A stretch of 64,000 nucleotides of DNA from Caldatribacterium sp051549785 (GTDB lineage Bacteria > Atribacterota > Atribacteria > Atribacterales > Caldatribacteriaceae), in assembly GCF_051549785.1 (NCBI RefSeq), contig NZ_CP189974.1, positions 310,001 to 374,000 of the forward strand, read 5' to 3'. Below the pieces are notes generated by a model that worked only from the letters and a program-made list of their open reading frames with translations, did no database searches and was not told where the DNA came from. The stretch's first letter is position 1; each line of letters opens with the position of its first letter. Made by a program: the position numbers and the translations under genes. Positions 41,341 to 50,602 of the stretch are shown here, piece after piece.

Positions 41341-42607
41341 AAATATATTCCTTCCCCCTTTTAAGATGAACCATTAAAGTAAGGAGGTAAACCCACAACA
41401 AGGTATGAAAGCCATATCGGAGAATGGAAGCCTCGAAAAACTGGTGAACCAACAAAGAAAGTGTCAAAGCCAAGGTGGTTGAAAGGACTGACCTGGCTTC
41501 ATTCTTTGCTAATGGTAGGAATCTTTTTGCAAAATAGACGGGAAACAGCCACAAACAAAGCCATAGAATAAATCCTAAAATCCCAACCTCACTCCATATG
41601 GCAAGAAATGCATTATGAGCAGTAATTCCAACCCCTTCTGGTTCGAGCAGGGCCTCGTAACTCGCGCCAAAGCCAACTCCACTAAAGGGGTTGTTGTGAA
41701 TATATTCCCATAAGGGCTGCCAAGCGAGTTGACGGAGATTAAGGTCAAAGGAAAATCGCCGGAATTCCAGCAAAGAGGGCTTGATCAAAAACATTATGCC
41801 TATAATCGCCAACAAACACAATATTGACCAGGCTAAGCCCCTACGGCTTCCAGAAAACCACAAAAATAGGAGCAAGCTCAACACGGCCGCAAAAATTCCT
41901 GCACGAGAAAAGGTAAGAATTAAAGTAGTTAGCTGGAGCACAAAAAGAATCCACCACGACTTCCGACGATCTGTAAAGATGAGGAACATAGTTAAAGTTA
42001 TTGTCACAAGTAACCAACTTGCAAGGGTATTCGGGTTGCCAAACAGCGACGAAAGGCGAAGGTAAGGAACAGGACCATAAACCCTTTGTGCAAGATGAAA
42101 GGAACCAATACTAAGGACTTGAATAGTTCCATAATTGACCGTTCTTAACTCGCCCAAAAAGTAAACAAGAAGCCCCACCAGGCTAATTCCCGCACCAAAT
42201 AATGCCAAAGCCTTTGCTAAGCAACCAAATGTTGCCAAAGGCCGGGAGTCACTTAAAGCAAGCAGAGCAACACAGCCAGAGGTTATCATTACCATTAATG
42301 TTCTCCGAAAAACGAGTTCTGAATGGCCACTCCACAAAGCAGAAGTGAGGGCCACTAAAAAAAGAATGTAGAACAGCATAAAGAAGACAATGGTTCTGAA
42401 CATCATTCTGATCCGCAGAAGGGGGAACAAAAGCAAAAAAACGCCAATTTGCAACCCAAGCTGGAAGTAAGGAGCATAAGGAACTAAGTTCTCTCGAGCA
42501 GGGTTTTGCAAACTCAGCAAAGCCGTACCGACTAAGATTACAATCAAGCCCAGCCCAGCAAGACTAACCTTTGGCTTCATAAGCTCAAATCTTGACTTCA
42601 AGGACAT
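41330..42607 (-). CDS. O-antigen polymerase/ligase-like membrane protein (Wzy)
   Basis: A 425-residue protein with about 11 hydrophobic segments and the Wzy_C signature: LSSLFGNPNTLASWLL, ILTFSRAGIFAAVL, then NNPFSGVGFGASYEALL and AHNAFLAIWSEVGILGF (the conserved H-N of the periplasmic loop). It likely polymerises Wzx-flipped repeat units and works with the Wzz-like protein at 35.7 kb. A second M (42580) is an alternative start. Confidence 0.85.
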   Translation of the reverse strand: MSLKSRFELMKPKVSLAGLGLIVILVGTALLSLQNPARENLVPYAPYFQLGLQIGVFLLLFPLLRIRMMFRTIVFFMLFYILFLVALTSALWSGHSELVFRRTLMVMITSGCVALLALSDSRPLATFGCLAKALALFGAGISLVGLLVYFLGELRTVNYGTIQVLSIGSFHLAQRVYGPVPYLRLSSLFGNPNTLASWLLVTITLTMFLIFTDRRKSWWILFVLQLTTLILTFSRAGIFAAVLSLLLFLWFSGSRRGLAWSILCLLAIIGIMFLIKPSLLEFRRFSFDLNLRQLAWQPLWEYIHNNPFSGVGFGASYEALLEPEGVGITAHNAFLAIWSEVGILGFILWLCLWLFPVYFAKRFLPLAKNEARSVLSTTLALTLSLLVHQFFEASILRYGFHTLLWVYLLTLMVHLKRGKEYIYAT

Positions 42608-43676
42608 TTACATATTCTCTTAATATCCTTTCTACCGAAAACATCAAGGCTCGTGCTGATGCATGAACTTTTTCTCCCCTCAGGACTTGAAGTATAGCCT
42701 CGGCCAAGGCCTCGTGATTACCCATCGGCACCAGTCGACCCCATTTCCCATCTTCCAGGATTTCTGCTGGACCACTTGGGCAGTCCGTAGCCACAACCGG
42801 AGTTCCTAAAGCCATGGCTTCTACGAGGACATTTCCAAACCCTTCCCACCTCGACGAAAGCACAAACACCGCTGCCCGTTTCATGTACTTGTAAGGATTT
42901 TCCACAAACCCGGGCAATGCAACTTCTCCCTCCAGTCCCAGCTTGCGCACCAAAATCTCAAGATTTGGCCGCTCCTCACCTTCCCCAAGAATCATAAGCC
43001 TCGCGGGGCGCTCTTTCCGCACCAGGGCAAAAGCCCGAATGAGGGTCGGAAAATCCTTTGGTTTAGTTAATCTTCCCACTCCCAGAACCACAGGAGGTTC
43101 ACCCTGACGAAACCAAGGGTGGTCCAGTGGCTCTTCGGCTTTGGTAAAGAGTTCTGGCGTCACCACAGGGTTGTAGATGACTTTTATCTTCTCTGCAGGC
43201 AGGCCTGTTCGAGCAATCAAATCCTCAGCCACTCCACGGGACACAGCAACTACCGCATCAGCATAAGGGTAAAAGACCCTGATTAAAAAGGGCATAAACT
43301 TAGCTCGAACAGAAGGAGCATTTTCCGTAGAAAAACTTAAAGTGCTGTGCTCTGAAACCACAAGGCGTGTTTTAACCCTCGCCAAAAATTTTGCCCAAAT
43401 GGCCACGATGTTGGCATGGTTCAAAGCAGAAAGCATCGCCTGTGGTTGTTCCCGACGAAGATAGCGTATAAGCCCAGGAAGGCTACAAAGCACTCGCCTG
43501 GCCCCTAAGTCCACCACCGGCACCTCTTTAGGCACCTGGGAAAGATACGGTCCTTCAGCCTTAGCAAGCACAAGGTCGACCTGAAGGCCCCGCTCTACAA
43601 ATCCCCGGGCCAGATTCACCATCACTCTCTCAGCCCCGCCACCTCGGAGGGAAGGGAGAAAAAGAGCCAATTTCAT
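42585..43676 (-). CDS. GT4-family glycosyltransferase
   Basis: A 363-residue GT-B enzyme: SLRGGGAERVMVNLARGF, a core SEHSTLSFS, VGRLTKPKDFPTLIRAFALV and SSRWEGFGNVLVEAMALGTPVVATDCPSGP. The GGGAERV and EGFGNVLVEAM patterns match CapM/PglA/WaaG-like alpha-transferases of EPS clusters. It overlaps the gene on either side by a few nt, as expected for a tightly packed operon. Confidence 0.9.
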   Translation of the reverse strand: MKLALFLPSLRGGGAERVMVNLARGFVERGLQVDLVLAKAEGPYLSQVPKEVPVVDLGARRVLCSLPGLIRYLRREQPQAMLSALNHANIVAIWAKFLARVKTRLVVSEHSTLSFSTENAPSVRAKFMPFLIRVFYPYADAVVAVSRGVAEDLIARTGLPAEKIKVIYNPVVTPELFTKAEEPLDHPWFRQGEPPVVLGVGRLTKPKDFPTLIRAFALVRKERPARLMILGEGEERPNLEILVRKLGLEGEVALPGFVENPYKYMKRAAVFVLSSRWEGFGNVLVEAMALGTPVVATDCPSGPAEILEDGKWGRLVPMGNHEALAEAILQVLRGEKVHASARALMFSVERILREYVNVLEVKI

Positions 43677-44619
43677 TTTTTCTCACCCTGGATAAGTTCT
43701 TTAGTAGAAGCTCTTTGAGACAAAAATTTCTTATCACGGAGGTAAACCATTAAGCCAATAGGGAGGCTAAAAAGATAAAGTCCCTTTTTGGTGATTTCTG
43801 CATATTGGTTTCGTAAAGATACTTTCCCATGAAGGGAAAATCGAACATAATTGGCACAGGCTCGCAAACGGTCAAAGAATGGTACGTAAAAGCCCTCCAA
43901 TTCCACAAACTCTCGATAGTAGGTCCGTGCTGCAATATTTGATTGGACACGGATTTCGATTGATCGAGCCGTAAGTCCTTCAGGTTGATATTCCTTGTAC
44001 GCGAAAACCTCGTTAACAAAGCGGATCTGATATTTCCTGGCGATCCGGCTCCAAACCAGTGACTCGGTGACAAATCTACCCAAATCTTCAGGGAAGGGGA
44101 ACTCCCTCAGCACTTCTGTGCGATTCATTCCGAATTTGTCGCCCTTAACGCGGTATTTCGTCCTAATTTCTACAGCGTTAGAGTCAATTACCGGTGCCGG
44201 AAATGGTGATCCTACGATTTTGCCTGAAGGATAGGCATAGAGACCTGCAACACCAGTATAATTTTCACGAGCTTCAAGAGGGATAGTTTTCCACCAGTAA
44301 AGCAATCGTTCTAATGCCTTTGAAGCAAGCCAATCATCGCTGTCAAGGATCACGAATAACTCACCTTTTGCCATTTCAACCCCACGGTTGATTGCTACAT
44401 GCTTTCCACTGTTTGGTTGCCAAATGTAGGTATGGGGAAATCTGCTTCCTTTATCCAATGGGTTACTATATCTTGAGTTTCATCAGTGGAACCGTCATCT
44501 ACAATAACCCATTCAAAATCCCTAAAAGTCTGATTTTTTAAGCTTTGAAAAGCTCTGTCAAGAAGGTGTGCCCGGTTAAAGGTGGGGGTAAAGACTGTAA
44601 AGGTTGGTTTACCTCTCAT
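43673..44619 (-). pseudogene. GT2-family glycosyltransferase, frameshifted
   Basis: Two overlapping - strand frames form one GT2 enzyme. The first (from ATG 44619) gives FTVFTPTFNRAHLLDRAFQS and FEWVIVDDGSTDETQDIV, then runs out of frame at about 44430. The second resumes with YIWQPNSGKHVAINRGVEMA, FVILDSDDW and the rest through 43673. A single indel between 44420 and 44450 separates them. The catalytic Asp motifs (DDGSTD and DSDDW) are on different sides of the break. Either a true pseudogene or an assembly/sequencing error; neighbours are intact. Confidence 0.8.
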
Positions 44620-44621
44620 AT

Positions 44622-46031
44622 TTACCTCCCTCGTAAAATCTTAACTCGTATATTACCAATGTTCATGAGCATTACTGTAAAAGAATAAATAACCAGACCA
44701 CAGATTACTTGAATCACTAAAGACCTAAGTCCTTGAAATTCTCTAACCATTCCGAGCACTAACGCCATGGGAATGCAAGCGAGGGTAATCTTTAGCCAGT
44801 CCAGCCGGGGAACCGGGATCTGGAAAACTCGGCGTCCCAAAAGAATGCTTAAAATGAGAGCCAAGAAATATGCAGCAAACGTTGCATAGGCTGCACCAAT
44901 AATACCCCAAATTGAAATCCACCACAAGTTTAAGATAAGGTTCAAAACCGCAGCTGACCCAACTACCCATATTTGTTCGACCGTGCGCCGGCCAAGCTGG
45001 AAGGCAAGGTCAAAATGATAAGCTCGCAGCCCACTGAGAAAGATGCTCCCCGCTACCCAAGCTAACACCGGTGCAGCACCCGTGCGAAATTTTACGCCGA
45101 GTAACGTTTCTGAAATATTTGGGGCAAGAATGACCATGCCCAAGGAAGCAGGTAGACCAATTCCCATCAAAAAAATGGCATTGCGTACCAGAATTTTATC
45201 TGCCTCTTCCTTTCCTTTGTTTTCCAGTGCTCTTATAGCTAAAGGGTAACTTGCCAAATTTACGGTCACCATAAGTAACCCCAAGGGTTGTTGTGCTAAG
45301 TCATAAATAGCAGCGTATTGTCCTGCAGCACTTTCCCCTAAAAGCCAAGCGATTATGAACCGGTCGGAAGAGCTTACAATAAAATTGAGAGCAAATGTTG
45401 CGGTTAGAGGAAGGCCATACTTTAACAACTCTTTTAAAAGATTTCTGTCAACAGCGAGTTTAATTGTATGCCACTCGCCTCGCCCCACGAACAACGTGGC
45501 AAGAATACACCCCACAATAAGTCCAGATAAAGGTCCATAGGGGCCAAGACCGTGGATAACCAACGCAGTTCCCAAACCGAGAGCCGTTGCAGACTTGATA
45601 CCGAGCATCAAACCATATCGAAGAGGCTGAAGTTTCACACGCTGCAGCTCCAAATTTAGTTCTAACCAGGCTTCTGCCAAAAGCAATACAATGCCGGTAA
45701 GAATTAAATTGCGCCAAAGAGGATCAGATCTGGTAAACGCCAGAATTGCACCCACTACGCCCGTGACAAAACAAAGCCCCAAAAAACCAGAAAAAGTTGT
45801 AGAAAGTAGTTTCTGAGGGTTCTCAAGATATTGGGGGAAGAAGCGGAGAAGGGAAAGACGCAACCATTGAAAACACACGGTGTTGAATAGCCCTACCCCT
45901 GCAACCACGAGAGCGTATTGACCGTAGTCAACCGGTGAAATCAAACGAGTGTAAATTAGAATCGCTAAAAAATTGATGATCCCAGAGACAACTCGGACTA
46001 AAAAGTAAAAAAGACTATGGCGCACTAGCAT
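44622..46031 (-). CDS. Wzx-type polysaccharide flippase
   Basis: A 469-residue protein with 12-14 transmembrane segments of the MOP/PST family: VSGIINFLAILIYTRLISPVDYG (helix 1 and the conserved G-x-Y loop), LNFIVSSSDRFIIAWLLG and AAGQYAAIYDLAQQPLG. It moves undecaprenyl-PP-linked repeat units to the outer face. The gene overlaps the epimerase by 17 nt and is 2 nt upstream of the GT2 gene. Confidence 0.9.
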   Translation of the reverse strand: MLVRHSLFYFLVRVVSGIINFLAILIYTRLISPVDYGQYALVVAGVGLFNTVCFQWLRLSLLRFFPQYLENPQKLLSTTFSGFLGLCFVTGVVGAILAFTRSDPLWRNLILTGIVLLLAEAWLELNLELQRVKLQPLRYGLMLGIKSATALGLGTALVIHGLGPYGPLSGLIVGCILATLFVGRGEWHTIKLAVDRNLLKELLKYGLPLTATFALNFIVSSSDRFIIAWLLGESAAGQYAAIYDLAQQPLGLLMVTVNLASYPLAIRALENKGKEEADKILVRNAIFLMGIGLPASLGMVILAPNISETLLGVKFRTGAAPVLAWVAGSIFLSGLRAYHFDLAFQLGRRTVEQIWVVGSAAVLNLILNLWWISIWGIIGAAYATFAAYFLALILSILLGRRVFQIPVPRLDWLKITLACIPMALVLGMVREFQGLRSLVIQVICGLVIYSFTVMLMNIGNIRVKILRGR

Positions 46032-46971
46032 GGTTTAAAGATTCAACGAAACGAAAAAGTCCTTCACTAAACGACGTTTTAGGAATATAGCCCAAAAGCT
46101 GTTCTGCTTTTTCCACATCAGCCCAGGTGTGAGGCACATCTCCAGCAGGCACAGGAAAGTGCTCTATGCGTGCTTTTTTCCCTAACACTTCTTCCACGGC
46201 TCGTACGACTTCCAACACCGTAATGGGTCGACCACTTCCGAGATTAAAGACCTCAAATGGTGCCCCCTCATAGTCCATGGCCGCACGGATGCCCCGGACC
46301 AAGTCGCCTATATATGTGTAGTCCCGACGAGCGCTGCCATCGCCGTAAACTGGTATGGGTTTCCCCTCAAGCATGAGCCGGGCAAATTTGTGAATGGCCA
46401 AATCCGGGCGCTGCCGCGGGCCATAAGCCGTAAAAATCCGCAGGGCAATAAAACGAATGCCGTAGAGGTGGCTGTAAACCCGTCCCAGAGCTTCTCCTGC
46501 AAGCTTCGTTGCCCCGTAAGGGCTCACCGGCAAAAGAAGGCTATCATCCTCCCGCCAGGGAAGGTTCGGATTGGCCCCATAAACACTCGAAGAGGAAGCA
46601 AACACGAACTGCTGTACACCCCACTCCTTAGCAAGCTCAAGAAGATTTAAAGTACCCCGAACATTGACCTCGTAGTAAGAAGCTGGGTCCAAAACCGAGG
46701 GTCGAACACCAGCTCTGGCAGCAAGATGCACGATCGCATCGTATTCTCCAGAAAGACGCTTACGAAGGGCTTCTGTATTCCTAATGTCGGCCTCAACCAG
46801 CGTGTAGTTCGGATGAGAAAGATGAGGAGCAACATTTTGCCGTTTGATTCGTGGGTCATAAAAGGGGTCGAAACTGTCCACGACGGTGACTTGCCAGCCT
46901 TCGTCCAAAAGCAGATCCACCAGGTGGCTTCCGATAAAGCCCGCTCCTCCAGTAACCAGGGCATGTTTCAT
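46015..46971 (-). CDS. NAD-dependent nucleotide-sugar epimerase (UDP-glucuronate/glucose 4-epimerase-like)
   Basis: A 318-residue extended SDR: GGAGFIGSHLVDLLL (residues 8-22, NAD-binding GxxGxxG), SSSSVYG (about 124), catalytic YGATK (Y about 152, K about 156) and RIFTAYGPRQRPD. With the UDP-sugar dehydrogenase upstream, UDP-glucuronate 4-epimerase to UDP-galacturonate is a good guess. Start overlaps the dehydrogenase stop by 4 nt (ATGA). Confidence 0.88.
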   Translation of the reverse strand: MKHALVTGGAGFIGSHLVDLLLDEGWQVTVVDSFDPFYDPRIKRQNVAPHLSHPNYTLVEADIRNTEALRKRLSGEYDAIVHLAARAGVRPSVLDPASYYEVNVRGTLNLLELAKEWGVQQFVFASSSSVYGANPNLPWREDDSLLLPVSPYGATKLAGEALGRVYSHLYGIRFIALRIFTAYGPRQRPDLAIHKFARLMLEGKPIPVYGDGSARRDYTYIGDLVRGIRAAMDYEGAPFEVFNLGSGRPITVLEVVRAVEEVLGKKARIEHFPVPAGDVPHTWADVEKAEQLLGYIPKTSFSEGLFRFVESLNHASAP

Positions 46972-48344
46972 CTGCCTACCCCCAGGTACAGAAAACCCGC
47001 CTTCTGTGCCTCGCCAGGGTCATAGAGGTTACGACCATCAAGAAGCACCGACGTGCGCATGACAGAGGCCAGGCGACAAAGGTCAAGGCGCCGGTACTCA
47101 GGCCAGTCGGTTGCCAGAAGCAACGCCTCGGCACCTTCGGCAAGGAGATAAGGGTCGGAGAAAAATTCTACCTCCAAACCGCTGAGGGCCCGACGGGCGT
47201 TTTCTAACGCCACCGGATCGTGAGCCCGCACATGAGCACCGCGCTCACAGAGAATACGGATGACGTCTAAAGCCGGAGATTCTCGAACATCGTCGGTCCC
47301 CGGCTTAAAGGCCAGTCCCAGAATTCCGATTACCCGGCCGCGCACACCCTTCAGGGCTTCCTGGAGCTTTTCCACAGCACGAAGACGTTGACGAAAGTTG
47401 ACTTCTCGGGCAGCCTGGACAATACGCATGTCGTATCCGTGTTCTTGCCCCATGGCTAAAAGCGCCGCGGTGTCTTTGGGGAGACAGCTCCCACCCCACC
47501 CAAGACCGGCCTGGAGGAAAAGGGGACCGATTCGGGGATCAAGACCCATGCCTCTTGCGACCTCCGTGACGTCTGCACCAACCTTTTCACACAACCCGGC
47601 AATTTCGTTGATAAAACTGATTTTCAGGGCCAAAAATGCGTTTGCCGCGTATTTCATCATCTCCGCACTGACAGGGTCTGTGGTAATCAGGGGAGGGAGG
47701 GGGAAACCACGGGGCCGGGGAAGAAAATCCGGAGGTTCAAAGGTCTGTTCGAGAATCGGCCGGTAAAGACGGCGTAGCACTTCCACGGCTTCAGGATGTT
47801 CGGCACCAACGACAATACGGTCAGGATAGAAGAAATCGTAAAGGGCCTGACCTTCCCGGAGGAACTCAGGATTGGAGACAAAGAAGACCCTGGGGGAGAC
47901 CCCACGCTCCTGAAGGACGCGATCGATGACATGGGCGACACGTCGACTGGTACCGATAGGAACGGTGGACTTTATTACCACCGTGTAGGTGTGACCATCA
48001 AGCATCACCTGGCTCACTTCACAGGCGGCTTTTTCCACGAAACCTGTATCGGCATTGCCATCGGTTCGATTGGGGGTTCCAACGGCAACGATGATGACTT
48101 CAGCCTCAGGAACCGCTTCTTGAATATCTCCGGTAAACGAAACACGCCCTTCCACAAGCCGGAGAAGTTTCTCCAGTCCTGACTCATAAATCGGGGATTT
48201 CCCGGATTTCAAAAGCAGGAGCTTCTCCGCATTTTTTTCGACACAGGTAACCCTGTGACCGATATAAGCCAAAGCAAGAGCTGTGGTAAGACCAACATAT
48301 CCAGCACCAACAATAGCCACTTTAAGGCTTGCCAATCTCTCCAT
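46968..48344 (-). CDS. UDP-glucose/UDP-sugar 6-dehydrogenase family
   Basis: A 458-residue NAD enzyme: VAIVGAGYVGLTTALALA, KSTVPIGTSR, then the catalytic segment GLGWGGSCLPKDTAAL (nucleophile Cys) and GLAFKPGTDDVRESPAL. It converts UDP-glucose (or GDP-mannose/UDP-HexNAc) to the uronic acid. First gene of the EPS operon. The start is the ATG at 48344, since the extension to 48419 precedes the TATAAT box; a GGTACCGAGGG spacer precedes it. Confidence 0.92.
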   Translation of the reverse strand: MERLASLKVAIVGAGYVGLTTALALAYIGHRVTCVEKNAEKLLLLKSGKSPIYESGLEKLLRLVEGRVSFTGDIQEAVPEAEVIIVAVGTPNRTDGNADTGFVEKAACEVSQVMLDGHTYTVVIKSTVPIGTSRRVAHVIDRVLQERGVSPRVFFVSNPEFLREGQALYDFFYPDRIVVGAEHPEAVEVLRRLYRPILEQTFEPPDFLPRPRGFPLPPLITTDPVSAEMMKYAANAFLALKISFINEIAGLCEKVGADVTEVARGMGLDPRIGPLFLQAGLGWGGSCLPKDTAALLAMGQEHGYDMRIVQAAREVNFRQRLRAVEKLQEALKGVRGRVIGILGLAFKPGTDDVRESPALDVIRILCERGAHVRAHDPVALENARRALSGLEVEFFSDPYLLAEGAEALLLATDWPEYRRLDLCRLASVMRTSVLLDGRNLYDPGEAQKAGFLYLGVGR

Positions 48345-48359
48345 GGGCCCTCGGTACCA

Positions 48360-48365
48360 ATTATA
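48360..48365 (-). promoter_or_regulatory. -10 box (TATAAT) of the EPS operon
   Basis: A perfect TATAAT on the - strand, 15 nt upstream of the dehydrogenase ATG. No clear -35 box. Eight genes are read in the same direction without obvious terminator down to 38951. Confidence 0.5.
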
Positions 48366-48510
48366 CCGAAAAAGTCCAAAAATCGGATGGTTCGAAAGAC
48401 TTTTTGATGACCTTGACATCGGTCAAATTCTGTTAGTTTTCGGAGCACCTCGCCGGAAATTCCCAACGTCTGCCGAAAACCCCATAACCCTTATGGGTAA
48501 GAATTGCCCC

Positions 48511-48816
48511 TCACACCATGAGAACATCCTGGAGAATCCTTTTTCCTATCCTCGGCTTCAGGGCGCTCTTCATCACCAGGTCGACTTCTACTCCCAGGGC
48601 TTCAGAGAGCCTGAGCTTCAGGTCCACGAATTCTATAAGTCCTATGGGCCTTTCAAACTCCACGAGGATATCAAGGTCGCTCTCTGGGGTTTCTTCTCTC
48701 CGCACGAAGGAACCGAAAACCCCAATGGCCCTCACACCGTATTCTTCCTGGAGGAGGGGTTTGAGGGTTCTGAGTTTTTCGGTTATCTCCTCAAGAGTGA
48801 GAGTGTGTCCTTTCAT
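48511..48816 (-). CDS. MNT-type nucleotidyltransferase (MntA-like antitoxin), orphan
   Basis: A 101-residue minimal nucleotidyltransferase: IGVFGSFVRREETPESDLDILVEF carries the G-S-x(9,10)-D-x-D active site. The GLIEFVDLKLRLSEALG and VDLVMKSALKPRIGKRIL parts are also typical. MntA antitoxins AMPylate HEPN toxins. No HEPN gene follows within 150 bp, so this one is an orphan. A TACAAT box (48834-48829) lies 12 nt upstream of the ATG. Upstream open frame is from an IS110 remnant. Confidence 0.85.
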   Translation of the reverse strand: MKGHTLTLEEITEKLRTLKPLLQEEYGVRAIGVFGSFVRREETPESDLDILVEFERPIGLIEFVDLKLRLSEALGVEVDLVMKSALKPRIGKRILQDVLMV

Positions 48817-48828
48817 GGTCTGGTTCTT

Positions 48829-48834
48829 ATTGTA
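48829..48834 (-). promoter_or_regulatory. -10 box (TACAAT) for the orphan MNT gene
   Basis: TACAAT on the - strand, 12 nt upstream of the ATG at 48816, giving a leader of about 6 nt. Confidence 0.4.
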
Positions 48835-48879
48835 CCACCTGTTTTCTGCGGTGTCTCCTGTGGTCACCGTAGATTCAGC

Positions 48880-49250
48880 CGGGGCTTTCTGTGAATGCCG
48901 GAGTTTTGAGGGAGACACGAGACTATTCTTCACCCCAAGGGGATTCCCCACACTCACATGGTGTCCCTCCTTCACAGAAACGGCGCCAGCTTCAGGGAGT
49001 AGGCCCCTGTAGCCTCCATGACGAAGAGAACCTCCGCAGCATCCTGGGAGATGGGGAGTAACCCTCTTCAGGAAGGTCTCCTCTTCTCCTTTCCTCTCTC
49101 AGGCGCTCACCGTGCCCCATGCAGGATCTTCCATCTCCCAAGCCTTGGGAGAGGGGAAGGTGGGGGGACAGCAAGCTGAGCGGTCTTTTCCATAGACCAA
49201 GACAACGCACGTCCTTATTCCACCTTCTCTTTTTATGGTTTACTGCAAAT
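48880..49250 (-). pseudogene. IS110-family transposase remnant (N-terminal part)
   Basis: Broken - strand frames give AAEVLFVMEATGAYSLKLAP, then after a stop/shift KEGHHVSVGNPLGVKNSL, matching the IS110 motif vMEaTGvY...L...GH.vsvvnP. About 290 bp of this region (48955-49245) are nearly identical to 57405-57720. The C-terminal half is missing. The right side ends at ATACGGTGACA, where dispersed-repeat sequence begins. Not functional. Confidence 0.75.
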
Positions 49251-49400
49251 TTAATATACGGTGACAGAGGAAAAGGGCAAAAATACGACCTCGCAGGGAC
49301 GGGGGAAAAGGCGAAATGACGACCTTCCGGTGACATAATGGGAGTCACTGCAAATGAAGCGAAACAGTCTCAGAGGCTATTTCGGAAACAAAGAGACACA
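49251..49400. repeat. Dispersed-repeat copies beside the IS110 remnant
   Basis: Contains GGTGACAGAGGAAAAGG, CGACCTCGCAGGGACGG, CCGGTGACATAATGG and GTCACTGCAAATGAAGCG. Starts exactly at the end of similarity between the two IS110 remnants. Confidence 0.6.
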
Positions 49401-49412
49401 AAACACGGCGTT

Positions 49413-49825
49413 TCAGGGTCGGGCCTCTTCGGGCAAGCGAGCCAGCACCGCTTCGTAGACTTCTCGGGCCAAGGCCAGGTCCCCACGGGCTTCTCCAAGA
49501 GGGGGCTCCTCCACTTCCCCAGGGTACCGGAAGAGCCAGGCAAAGACCGTCAGCTGGGCGGCTCTCCAGCACAGGTCCTCCAGGGTCCTGTCGATGGCAA
49601 GACACTGCTGGCCAAGTACGGAAAGGTCGTGGGTTTTGCGGAAAGGGACGTCATGCCAGCTCAGGAAAGCCTTTAGAGCTTTTCCTCCAGCCTGCTGCGC
49701 GTGAAAAGGGCAAGTCCTGTGAGTGGGGGCTGAAGAGCAAGGAGGCACTCCGCAGCACGCAAATCTGCCAGGGCCTTGACCAGCCAGGATTTTGTCTCGG
49801 CAACTCGTTCCGGATTACCGGGCAT
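49413..49825 (-). pseudogene. HEPN-domain toxin, frameshifted
   Basis: Two - strand frames together give one HEPN protein: MPGNPERVAETKSWLVKALA then, after a shift near 49705, FHAQQAGGKALKAFLSWHDV, KTHDLSVLGQQC and VYEAVLARLPEEA. The AQQAxEKALKAFL and K-T-H-D-L motifs are typical of PF05168 HEPN. A truncated MNT gene overlaps the start by 11 nt. Not functional as read. Confidence 0.72.
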
Positions 49826-49964
49826 AGAGCAACTTCCCCTCACGGAGCACTGTTGCCGGGAAAGAGGCCCGAAGATGAGCCTGACGGTGAAAAAGCTCCA
49901 CGGGCCACACGAGGATATCCGCAGACACGCCTAAACCCCAAAGGAGCGCATGGGCTTTTACCAT
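49815..49964 (-). pseudogene. C-terminal fragment of an MNT nucleotidyltransferase
   Basis: A 49-codon frame, VSADILVWPVELFHRQAHL through LREGKLLYAR, matches the C-terminal third of MNT proteins (vDilVw...e.f......r......g..lYar). The active-site part is absent upstream. It overlaps the HEPN start as in intact MNT-HEPN pairs. Confidence 0.6.
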
Positions 49965-50109
49965 CTGCCATCATGCTTTGTAGCTTTGGCTTGAAGCAAA
50001 ACGGGGAAACGGTGCCCCTCACACCTCAGGTCGTGAAGCGGCAAAGGATGGACCTTAGGATTGAGGCCACTTCCGACCCCTGTGAGGGACCGGGATTTCA
50101 AAGCAACCT

Positions 50110-50172
50110 CAGCTCTTGAGAAGGAGACTGCTTCGGAGACGAAACGACGACCTCGCAGTGACGTCTCTGGGG
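50110..50172. repeat. Dispersed-repeat copy that truncates a HepT gene
   Basis: GAGACTGCTTCGGAGACGAAACG ... ACCTCGCAGTGACG, one of the clearest copies (shared with 51340-51385). It replaces the 3' part of the DUF86 gene. Confidence 0.75.
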
Positions 50173-50305
50173 TGAAAACACTATCCCAGGCCACAAAATC
50201 ACGCTTCAACTCCTCTGCATTTCGAAAATTTTTGGCTACTTCCCTGATTTTCAGGATAGCCACCAGGATATCGAACAGAAAGAGCTCCCAGAGCCTCTTA
50301 GACAT
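50170..50305 (-). pseudogene. HepT/DUF86 toxin fragment truncated by a repeat
   Basis: From ATG 50305 the frame gives LFDILVAILKIREVAKNFRN and ELKRDFVAWDSV, the first about 45 residues of a DUF86 HEPN protein, then enters dispersed-repeat sequence. The RX4-6H catalytic motif, normally near residue 90, is lost. It overlaps the end of a decayed MNT gene (shared ATG in ATTCATGTCTAA). Confidence 0.65.
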
Positions 50306-50570
50306 GAATCAGCTCTTTCTCAATCCTTCTTCTGATAAACGGCCTTAACGAGTCGTAGAGCCCAATGTCGATGTCCCTTCCCAGCTTCCCACTCAGGTAC
50401 CGTTTAGCCCTGGTAATAACCGGGCCATTTCCCCTTCCATTTTCAGCATCACGATGTCGCTTGCGTCAGCACCCTCACCTCAAGCACAGGAACCAAAAAC
50501 GGCAAGCCCGGTTCTTCCGAGGAGTTCCCCGTCAAAAGTTTGGAAGGTTGACTCTGTGAGCCCGGGAAAG
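50298..50570 (-). pseudogene. Decayed MNT nucleotidyltransferase (partner of the HepT fragment)
   Basis: On the - strand, GRTGLAVFGSCA is followed by an in-frame TGA, then GEGADASDIV, the MNT motif GSxARGxA..SDID with Arg replaced by a stop and the second Asp changed to Val. After a further shift comes SGKLGRDIDIGLYDSLRPFI and RRRIEKELIHV. At least one nonsense mutation and one frameshift. Confidence 0.65.
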
Positions 50571-50602
50571 ACTATAATAGGAGAGACCCTGGGGGTGGTT
50601 TC

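Noticed and set aside
48840..48975. N-terminal extension of the orphan MNT gene
   Set aside because: These residues (KEGHHVSVG...) belong to the IS110 transposase remnant; the MNT starts at 48816.
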